Assembly (NCBI GenBank): GCA_051873875.1
Contig: JBJEFI010000118.1
Coordinates: 1-7,119, forward strand
Direction: 5' to 3'
DNA length: 7,119 bases
From: JBJEFI01 sp051873875
GTDB taxonomy: Bacteria > Bacillota > Bacilli > Bacillales > Bacillaceae_G
Below, one piece after another: positions 1 through 4,791 of this stretch; positions within the stretch are counted from its first letter, which is position 1, and every line of letters begins with the position of its first letter. Both the position numbers and the translations under genes were made by a program. The notes beneath the pieces are model-generated. The model was not told the origin of the DNA. It ran no database searches and saw only the letters and a list, made by a program, of their open reading frames with translations.

Positions 1-12
1 TTTTTTATTTTC

Positions 13-108
13 TTATTTATTTTTCATAGCAATGGCAACATTTACGATTAATCCACCCCAAAGAATGACACAACCAATGGCCATTACAACGATTGCTTCT
101 GTATTCAT
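13..108 (-). CDS. metS: MetS-like small subunit of an NSS amino acid importer (31 aa)
   Basis: This 31-residue peptide starts MNTEAIVVMAIG and ends AIAMKNK. It has a short N-terminus with one acidic residue, a single hydrophobic helix (about residues 5-27) containing a WGG motif, and a basic C-terminus. That is the form of the small subunits found beside methionine/alanine-type NSS transporters; in Corynebacterium glutamicum MetPS the small subunit is needed for transport. The start is supported by AGGAGGA at 118-124, nine bases upstream of the ATG. The ATG overlaps the stop of the transporter gene as ATGA, so the two are probably translationally coupled and made in fixed ratio. The family call is from size, context and sequence character; the need for it in this transporter is inference. 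Confidence 0.85.
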   Translation of the reverse strand: MNTEAIVVMAIGCVILWGGLIVNVAIAMKNK

Positions 109-1628
109 ACCGATAATTCCTCCTGTTCATCATCTTCATCAACTGAATTAATAGGTACGCGTTTGTTCCATTTTAAAGTCGAAACGAGAAATGCTCCAAT
201 TACATAGAAAGCTAAAGATAACCAACCAAATGTAATAACAAAGGAAGTTTCAAAACCACCGTAGCCATTCATAATGGTCTTGATTGTATTATCAAGGAAC
301 ATATACGTTAACAATACTGGTGTTAAATATTTTAAACTTAACATCCAGCCAGTGCCAATTTTTAAATGAGAGACAGCGTTTGTATGTTTCATCACTTCTT
401 TTGTTTTTTTACCAATAAATAAAACAAGAATAATTTCAGTTAATGCAGCAAAGATAATTGCAAAGTTATTATTGAAATAATCGACAACATCAAGAATATT
501 AATCCCATTTTGGGTTGTATAGACGATCGATATTAATACAGATGGAATACCAATAAGGGTAATCGCTTTATTTCGTGATAATTGGAATTTATCCGATACG
601 GCAGCAACAGATACTTCAAGAAGCGAGATTAATGAGGTTAAGCCAGCTACTGCTAAAGAGCTGAAGAATAAAATACCGAAAAATTCACTTCCAGGCATGG
701 TGCTTAAAATTTTAGGGAAAACAACGAAAGCTAATCCCATTCCAGATGCCGATACTTCATTTACTGGTACATTTAATTGTGTTGCCATAAATCCAAGGGC
801 TGCGAATACTCCAATACCAGCTAACATTTCAAAGCTAGAGTTAGCGAAACCAGTAATTAAGGCACTATTTGTTAACTCGGTTTTCTTTGGTAAATAACTA
901 GCATACGTAATCATAATTCCGAAACCAATTGATAAACTAAAGAAAATTTGACCATAAGCCGCAATCCATACTTTTCCGTGACTAATGGCTGACCAATCAG
1001 GTGTAAATAAGGCATTTAAACCAGCTGTAGCGCCATCTAATGTAATAGCACGAATAACAATAATACCAAATAAGACAACAAGGACAGGAATCATGATTTT
1101 GTTAAATGATTCAATTCCTTTTTTTACACCACGGAAGGCGATAAAGAATGCAACAGCCCATACGAGTAATAGTGGGATAAGAACTCCTGGAACAATGTTT
1201 CCGAAAACAGGAGAAGCGTCTGACATTTGTAAAATATCTTTGAAGAAGTAGCCTTCTGGATCATCTCCCCAAGCTACTGTAAAAGAAGAAACTAAATAAC
1301 GTAATGAATAAGCGATAATAACAGCATAGTAAGTTGTAATAATGAATGTAATGAAAACGTGTAACCAACCTAATGGTTCGAATTTTCTGTTAATTCTAGC
1401 TAAAGTAAGAGGACTTGAGCCACGATATTTTGTTCCTAATGCAAATTCTAAAATTAAAAACCCTAAGCCAGTTGTTAGTAGGGCAATTAAATACGGGATA
1501 AAAAATGCGCCCCCTCCATTTTCATAGGCAACTGCTGGGAATCTCCAAATATTACCTAGACCGATAGCAGAACCGATAGCGGCAAATATGAAGCCAGCTC
1601 TACTACCAAACTGTGACCGTTTCTCCAT
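105..1628 (-). CDS. metP: NSS-family sodium-dependent amino acid transporter (MetP/MhsT/YocR type)
   Basis: A 507-residue inner-membrane protein of the neurotransmitter:sodium symporter family, expected to take up amino acids with Na+. TM1 carries the family signature GSAIGLGNIWRFP (19-31), with N26 and R29 matching the LeuT sodium-site Asn and gating Arg. NGGGAFFIPY follows at 37-46. TM3 has a YY pair near 100-101, TM6 has FSLSIGFG near 230-237, TM8 has AGLTS near 329-333 (Na2-site Thr/Ser), and TM10 has DYF with D383 at the gate Asp position. E267 in TM7 appears to align with LeuT E290, which would suggest chloride independence (tentative). The tail is very acidic. Start choice: an upstream TTG at 1637 lies directly against AAAGGA, whereas the ATG at 1628 is nine bases from it, so ATG is preferred. 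The substrate (methionine, alanine, hydrophobic or aromatic residues) cannot be read from sequence. Confidence 0.93.
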   Translation of the reverse strand: MEKRSQFGSRAGFIFAAIGSAIGLGNIWRFPAVAYENGGGAFFIPYLIALLTTGLGFLILEFALGTKYRGSSPLTLARINRKFEPLGWLHVFITFIITTYYAVIIAYSLRYLVSSFTVAWGDDPEGYFFKDILQMSDASPVFGNIVPGVLIPLLLVWAVAFFIAFRGVKKGIESFNKIMIPVLVVLFGIIVIRAITLDGATAGLNALFTPDWSAISHGKVWIAAYGQIFFSLSIGFGIMITYASYLPKKTELTNSALITGFANSSFEMLAGIGVFAALGFMATQLNVPVNEVSASGMGLAFVVFPKILSTMPGSEFFGILFFSSLAVAGLTSLISLLEVSVAAVSDKFQLSRNKAITLIGIPSVLISIVYTTQNGINILDVVDYFNNNFAIIFAALTEIILVLFIGKKTKEVMKHTNAVSHLKIGTGWMLSLKYLTPVLLTYMFLDNTIKTIMNGYGGFETSFVITFGWLSLAFYVIGAFLVSTLKWNKRVPINSVDEDDEQEELSV

Positions 1629-1671
1629 TTTTTTCAATCCTTTCGATAATTAAATAATTTTATTATGGATG

Positions 1672-1700
1672 ATTATATTTTAATTTTTCTGAAAAATAAA
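1672..1700 (-). promoter_or_regulatory. Predicted sigma-A promoter of the transporter operon
   Basis: On the minus strand a perfect TATAAT (1672-1677) lies 17 bases from a weak -35 hexamer TTTATT (1695-1700). Transcription would start near 1665, giving a leader of only about 37 nt, too short for a riboswitch. The weak -35 box and the palindrome inside the spacer fit a regulated promoter. Confidence 0.55.
1683..1697. promoter_or_regulatory. CodY-box-like palindrome in the transporter promoter
   Basis: ATTTTTCTGAAAAAT is a perfect inverted repeat around its central base and matches the CodY consensus AATTTTCWGAAAATT at 13 of 15 positions. It fills the spacer between the -35 and -10 boxes, a position where binding would block RNA polymerase. 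CodY represses amino acid uptake and biosynthesis genes in nutrient-rich Firmicutes, so the target makes sense. Binding is inferred; AT-rich sequence can produce such matches by chance. Confidence 0.55.
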
Positions 1701-1812
1701 GTTTTTTGTTTCGGAGAAAAGTAATTTTTTTGAATTACATACATAAAAAGAAGTAAAAATGGGTATATTTTTCATTTTTTCCTATTTTTAAAATAATGAT
1801 TTTGATTTTTAT

Positions 1813-1873
1813 TAAGTAGACTTACTTTCTTCTTAAAAAGATTACTTATAGTTTTTCTATGTCTAAGTAGACA
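1813..1873. repeat. Paired TAAGTAGAC boxes, each inside a small palindrome
   Basis: TAAGTAGAC occurs at 1813-1821 and again at 1864-1872, 51 bp apart (close to five helical turns). The first copy sits in TAAGT-AG-ACTTA (1813-1824). The second sits in TGTCTA-AG-TAGACA (1860-1873), which covers the -35 hexamer of the rsgA promoter. This looks like a pair of operator half-assemblies on the same DNA face. The cognate regulator is not recognised. Confidence 0.45.
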
Positions 1874-1897
1874 GAGGGGAGAAGGGAAGCATATAAT
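1868..1897 (+). promoter_or_regulatory. Predicted sigma-A promoter of the leader ORF-rsgA unit
   Basis: TAGACA (1868-1873, one mismatch to TTGACA) and a perfect TATAAT (1892-1897) are separated by 18 bases. The start of transcription would be near 1904, about 25 nt before the leader ORF. The -35 box is embedded in a palindrome. Confidence 0.6.
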
Positions 1898-1928
1898 AAT
1901 GGTAATTACGTGTAAAGGAGTGATGTAT

Positions 1929-1985
1929 ATGTCAAATGTATACGGAGTATTTCAAGTAAAGAACAATGAGGGACATCACTCTTAA
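1929..1985 (+). CDS. Short leader ORF upstream of rsgA (18 aa)
   Basis: ATG at 1929 opens an 18-codon frame, MSNVYGVFQVKNNEGHHS, closed by TAA at 1983-1985. It has a strong ribosome binding site, AAGGAG at 1915-1920, eight bases upstream, which is as good as that of any gene in the window. It lies between the predicted promoter and rsgA, whose start is 40 bases further on. The peptide has no recognisable domain and does not resemble a known resistance leader closely enough to name. Its stop codon lies in the loop region of a hairpin that competes with the rsgA Shine-Dalgarno hairpin, so a regulatory leader peptide is the best reading. A small functional peptide is the alternative. Confidence 0.55.
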   Translation: MSNVYGVFQVKNNEGHHS

Positions 1986-2021
1986 TTAGGAGCGGATTGT
2001 CCTTCAAAAATAAGGAGGACA
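1968..2021 (+). promoter_or_regulatory. Leader RNA with mutually exclusive hairpins around the rsgA Shine-Dalgarno
   Basis: Segment 1 (GAGGGACA, 1968-1975) can pair with segment 2 (TGTCCTTC, 1998-2005) over eight pairs including one G-U, with an inner helix CTCTT/AGGAG (1979-1983 with 1988-1992). Segment 2 can instead pair with the Shine-Dalgarno region: TGTCCT with AGGACA (2016-2021), or TCCTT with AAGGA (2012-2016). The first fold leaves the ribosome binding site AAGGAGG (2012-2018) free; the second hides it. The first fold overlaps the end of the leader ORF, so a ribosome there would favour the closed form. The pairings are seen in the sequence; the regulation is inference. Confidence 0.45.
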
Positions 2022-2025
2022 AATA

Positions 2026-3075
2026 TTGAGTTTAGTTAAATTAGGTTGGAAAGAGGCGTTTACAGCGCCAACAGAAAAATTTGCAGTCGGTCGTGTTATT
2101 TTAGAGCATAAAGGAATGTATCGAATAAGCGATGGCGAGCAAGAGTATATTGGAGAATTAGTAGGAAAATTTCATTACAATGCAACTTGTCGGAGCGATT
2201 ATCCAGCTGTTGGTGATTGGGTTTGGATGGAACTATTACCGAATGAAGGGAAGGCCATGATTCAAGGTGTTTTCCCTCGATTTAGCACATTTTCTCGTAA
2301 AGTAGCAGGATTGAGAACAGATGAGCAAATCGTTGCAACAAACGTAGATACGATTTTTCTTGTTAGTTCATTAAATAACGACTTTAATCTACGTCGACTA
2401 GAACGTTATTTATTAGTTGCTTACGAAAGTGGTGCAAATCCAGTATTCGTCTTAACGAAGCGGGATTTATGTACAGATGTAGAAGAGAAAATACAAGCAA
2501 TTGAAAGTATCGCTTATGGCGTACCAATTTTTGCAGTAGATAGTATTTCTTATAATGGTATTGAGGCGTTACAACCTTTTGTCTCAGAAGGGAAAACAAT
2601 TGCTTTATTAGGTTCGTCAGGTGTTGGCAAATCAACATTACTAAATGCCTTAATGGGTGAAACCATCGCCAAGACTGGTGGCATTCGTGAAGGAGATGAT
2701 CGTGGTCGTCATACGACAACTCATCGTGAATTATTCTTTGTTCCCTCTGGTGGAATGGTTATCGATACACCGGGAATGCGTGAGTTACAGCTTTGGGATG
2801 GGGCAGATTCCTTAGATACAACTTTTACGGATGTAGAGGAATTTGCGACAAACTGTCGTTTTCAAGATTGTCAACATAAGAGTGAACCTGGTTGTGCAGT
2901 ACAAGAAGCAATTAAAAATGGACAATTGTCACCTGAGCGATTTTCTAGCTATATAAAGCTGCAACGAGAACTTGCTTATGCGATGCGTAAACAAGATGCC
3001 GCCTTGGCGCGTCAAGAAAAAGACAAGTGGAAGAAAATTGGTAAGATGCAAAAGCAACATTATAAGAAAAGATAA
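2026..3075 (+). CDS. rsgA: RsgA-type ribosome small-subunit-dependent GTPase
   Basis: A 349-residue circularly permuted GTPase of the RsgA/YjeQ family, a cytoplasmic factor acting late in 30S subunit maturation. An N-terminal OB-fold region (about 15-90, with the family's AVGDWV at 61-66) precedes the G domain in permuted order: G4 TKRD (144-147), then G1 GSSGVGKST (196-204), G2 RHTTTHRE (228-235) and G3 DTPGMRE (247-253). The C-terminal zinc knuckle has C277, C282, H284 and C290, followed by a basic helix. The start is TTG, seven bases after AAGGAGG. At 349 aa it is longer than Bacillus subtilis CpgA/YloQ (about 298 aa) and near the length of E. coli RsgA. It also lies away from the prkC-type neighbourhood of yloQ, so it may be a second paralogue; whether another copy exists is not visible here. 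Confidence 0.93.
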   Translation: MSLVKLGWKEAFTAPTEKFAVGRVILEHKGMYRISDGEQEYIGELVGKFHYNATCRSDYPAVGDWVWMELLPNEGKAMIQGVFPRFSTFSRKVAGLRTDEQIVATNVDTIFLVSSLNNDFNLRRLERYLLVAYESGANPVFVLTKRDLCTDVEEKIQAIESIAYGVPIFAVDSISYNGIEALQPFVSEGKTIALLGSSGVGKSTLLNALMGETIAKTGGIREGDDRGRHTTTHRELFFVPSGGMVIDTPGMRELQLWDGADSLDTTFTDVEEFATNCRFQDCQHKSEPGCAVQEAIKNGQLSPERFSSYIKLQRELAYAMRKQDAALARQEKDKWKKIGKMQKQHYKKR

Positions 3076-3090
3076 GGTTGGTTTCTTAAA

Positions 3091-3354
3091 ATGATAGAGG
3101 CTTTAATTGTATTTATTGTTTTTATAAATATATATGGATTTTATTGTATGTATCGAGATAAACAGTTAGCGAAAAAGCATGAATGGCGTATCTCTGAACG
3201 TAAATTATTATTAATTGCTTTCTTTTATGGAAGCGTAGGGATAGGGGCAGGAATGCAACTTTTTCGTCATAAAACAAAGCATTGGCAATTTAGCCTTGGT
3301 GTACCAGTTATGTTTATTGCACAAGCAATTAGTATCTATATAATCATAAAATGA
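3091..3354 (+). CDS. DUF1294 family small membrane protein
   Basis: An 87-residue protein with hydrophobic segments at about 2-19, 38-56 and 69-86. It carries the DUF1294 pattern: DKQLAKK (23-29), WRISE (32-36), an aromatic-GS motif (46-48), FRHKT (58-62) and an aromatic-rich F67. The function of the family is unknown. The gene begins 15 bases after the rsgA stop, on the same strand and with only a weak ribosome binding site (AAGG at 3074-3077 overlapping the rsgA stop, 13 bases before the ATG), so it is probably co-transcribed and coupled to rsgA. Its TGA stop sits at the first base of the terminator stem. Confidence 0.85.
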   Translation: MIEALIVFIVFINIYGFYCMYRDKQLAKKHEWRISERKLLLIAFFYGSVGIGAGMQLFRHKTKHWQFSLGVPVMFIAQAISIYIIIK

Positions 3355-3384
3355 AAAGGCGAATCTTTAATGGGTTCGCCTTTT
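3354..3384. terminator. Bidirectional intrinsic terminator between convergent operons
   Basis: AAAAGGCGAA (3354-3363) pairs perfectly with TTCGCCTTTT (3375-3384), ten base pairs that can extend by G-U pairs into a small loop. T-rich sequence follows in both directions. The stem overlaps the stop codon of the DUF1294 gene on one side and that of the SMR gene on the other, so one hairpin ends both converging operons. Confidence 0.85.
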
Positions 3385-3730
3385 AGTTTGTTGATTTATT
3401 TGCAGTTTCATCATTATTAGATACGTTTAATAAGGCAACGCCACCAATGATTAATACTAAGCCTGATAATGTAATCATATTAAAGGGTTCTCCCCATAAA
3501 AGAACACCGATTAATGCTGTTAAAGCAGTACCTACACCGGACCAAATGGCGTAAGCTAAACTTAATGGAACGGTTTTGAGACATAGAGATAAAGAATAAA
3601 ATGCTAATCCAAAACCAAAAATAACGGCAAGTGAAGGAAGTAAATTCGTAAATCCTTCTGATAATTTAAGCATGGTCGTACCGAATATTTCACTCATAAT
3701 TGCGATTGCCAAAGCTTTATAGCCACTCAT
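3383..3730 (-). CDS. SMR-family efflux subunit (Qac/EmrE type), downstream partner
   Basis: A 115-residue, four-helix small multidrug resistance protein of the inner membrane, expected to export cationic compounds by proton exchange. It matches EmrE landmarks at identical positions: Y4, the proton/substrate carboxylate E14 within SEIFGTTMLK, and Y60 and W63 in AYAIWSGVG. YAIWSGVG is characteristic of the Qac branch; guanidinium exporters have a different pattern. The ribosome binding site GGAGGG lies six bases before the ATG. It is 25 bases after the preceding SMR gene and is the last gene of a TetR-SMR-SMR operon. Lysines cluster at the N-terminus, loop 2 and C-terminus (K5, K52, K112), with one in loop 1 (K22) and none in loop 3. 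This favours an N-in topology, opposite to its partner. It has an extra polar tail of about ten residues. Confidence 0.93.
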   Translation of the reverse strand: MSGYKALAIAIMSEIFGTTMLKLSEGFTNLLPSLAVIFGFGLAFYSLSLCLKTVPLSLAYAIWSGVGTALTALIGVLLWGEPFNMITLSGLVLIIGGVALLNVSNNDETANKSTN

Positions 3731-3755
3731 ACTATTCCCTCCGATTTTCTAAAGA

Positions 3756-4085
3756 TTAATGGGCTCCATCGCTTGATAGCTTCAAAACAATAACGCCACC
3801 AATAATTAGAACTAAGCCTAAAAACTTTTTAAGATTAAAGCCTTCTTTATAAATAACAACACCTACTAGTGCGGTTAAAGCAGTACCTACACCTGACCAG
3901 ATGGCATAAGCGGTTCCTAATGGAATTGTTTTAAGGGCTATGGATAAGCAGTAAAAAGCTGTGCCCATCCCAATTATTACGCAAATGGAAGGAAGCAATT
4001 TTTTTAATCCGTTTGATACTTTTAACATGGAACTTCCAAATACTTCACTAGCGATAGCTATGGCTAAAATTACGTAAGGATTCAA
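3756..4085 (-). CDS. SMR-family efflux subunit (Qac/EmrE type), upstream partner
   Basis: A four-helix SMR protein of 109 residues. Start choice: a GTG at 4094 overlaps the AGGAGG (4094-4099) and cannot be used efficiently. The TTG at 4085 is eight bases from it and gives MNPYVILAIAIASE, which aligns with EmrE's own N-terminus and places Y4, E14, Y60 and W63 at canonical positions. The lysines K22, K28 and K29 (loop 1) and K80, K86 and K87 (loop 3) outnumber those in loop 2 and the C-terminus (K52, K102). This predicts N-out topology, the reverse of the downstream SMR. The two therefore probably form an antiparallel heterodimer, as in EbrAB and MdtIJ. The tetR stop codon TAG merges with this gene's Shine-Dalgarno, indicating coupling. 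The substrate is unknown. Confidence 0.92.
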   Translation of the reverse strand: MNPYVILAIAIASEVFGSSMLKVSNGLKKLLPSICVIIGMGTAFYCLSIALKTIPLGTAYAIWSGVGTALTALVGVVIYKEGFNLKKFLGLVLIIGGVIVLKLSSDGAH

Positions 4086-4097
4086 GTTGTGCACCTC

Positions 4098-4637
4098 CTA
4101 TTTTGTCATATTAATTAATGTATGAATTACTTTTTCGCGCATGTCATCATTTAAACGGGCAATATTAAATAGCTCTGAATAATAAAGACCGTCAATTGCT
4201 AATCGAATAATAGTTGCAGTGACAGGGTCGATTTGATCTTGTTCTACTTTACTTTGCATATATTGATAGCCTTCAGATATACTTGTTGATAAATCAGAAT
4301 TTAGCATAGAAGTGGCAAGAATTCCTACATTTAATTCGGCATTGTGATTTAAATCTTCTTTCGTCGTTTCAATTAAAGCACGGCACCATTTCCCTTTTTC
4401 AATTGGGTCTTGTTTTGCTTGTTCATTAAAGGCCGTAGTGAATTCTTCAAAAATATAGTTTCCTAATCCTACTAATAAAGCTTCTTTATTGGGGAAGTGA
4501 TATAACAATCCACCTTTGCTAATTCCTGCATGCTTTGCAACAGCATCTAACGTTAAGTCATTAAAACCATGTTGAAGGACGAATTCTTTTGCAGATTTCA
4601 AGATAAGATTGCGTTTTATCATAGCTTTTGATTCCAT
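4098..4637 (-). CDS. TetR-family transcriptional repressor of the SMR operon
   Basis: A 179-residue one-component regulator. The N-terminal TetR DNA-binding domain spans about 8-55, with the helix-turn-helix at 28-47 (LTLDAVAKHAGISKGGLLYH) followed by FPNKEALL. The rest is a variable helical ligand-binding and dimerisation domain. AAAGGAG lies nine bases before the ATG. It is the first gene of the operon, ahead of two SMR exporters, so it most likely represses its own operon and is released by an exported cation. A perfect palindrome just downstream of the promoter is the likely operator. The gene order matches the yvdT-yvdS-yvdR layout of Bacillus subtilis; orthology is not proved. The effector is unknown. 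Confidence 0.92.
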   Translation of the reverse strand: MESKAMIKRNLILKSAKEFVLQHGFNDLTLDAVAKHAGISKGGLLYHFPNKEALLVGLGNYIFEEFTTAFNEQAKQDPIEKGKWCRALIETTKEDLNHNAELNVGILATSMLNSDLSTSISEGYQYMQSKVEQDQIDPVTATIIRLAIDGLYYSELFNIARLNDDMREKVIHTLINMTK

Positions 4638-4658
4638 TTATGACCGCTCCTTTTAAAA

Positions 4659-4672
4659 ACCGTCCGGACGGT
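4659..4672. promoter_or_regulatory. Probable TetR operator, perfect 14-bp palindrome
   Basis: ACCGTCCGGACGGT is its own reverse complement and is strikingly GC-rich against an AT-rich background. It lies between the predicted transcription start (near 4677) and the tetR ribosome binding site, about +5 to +18. A bound repressor there would block promoter escape. Palindromes of this size and position are typical of autoregulated TetR genes. Confidence 0.8.
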
Positions 4673-4683
4673 CTTTTTTATAA

Positions 4684-4713
4684 ATGATACAATTTAGGAA
4701 GTTTTTTTGTCAA
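4684..4713 (-). promoter_or_regulatory. Sigma-A promoter of the tetR-SMR-SMR operon
   Basis: The minus strand has a consensus TTGACA (4708-4713), an 18-base spacer and TATCAT (4684-4689). The start is expected near 4677, immediately before the palindromic operator. Confidence 0.75.
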
Positions 4714-4751
4714 GGGAATATGGAGCGTAGTATTTCATAATGGAATTAGAT

Positions 4752-4781
4752 AAAAAGACGAATCCCAATTAGGATTCGCCT
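4752..4781 (-). terminator. Intrinsic terminator of the M28 peptidase gene
   Basis: On the minus strand AGGCGAATCC (4772-4781) pairs with GGATTCGTCT (4756-4765) with one mismatch and a six-base loop, followed by TTTTT (4752-4756). It lies ten bases beyond the peptidase stop and separates that gene from the tetR promoter. The stem shares the GGCGAA/TTCGCC core with the terminator at 3354-3384. Confidence 0.85.
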
Positions 4782-4791
4782 AAGTATCTAT

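Noticed and set aside
48..57. CCACCCC as a reverse T-box GGGTGG motif
   Set aside because: It is simply the Trp-Gly-Gly codons of the small transporter subunit, with no T-box leader around it.
697..1527. Open frames on the plus strand within the NSS transporter gene
   Set aside because: They are antisense to a well-supported transporter, have no ribosome binding sites and show no protein family character.
1721..1738. GTAATT/AATTAC hairpin upstream of the transporter as a terminator or attenuator
   Set aside because: It is only six A/T-rich base pairs in an AT-rich region and lies upstream of the predicted transcription start.
2384..2719. Minus-strand open frame of 111 codons inside rsgA
   Set aside because: It is antisense to a fully conserved GTPase and its composition is low-complexity (rich in His, Leu and Tyr), as expected of a shadow frame.
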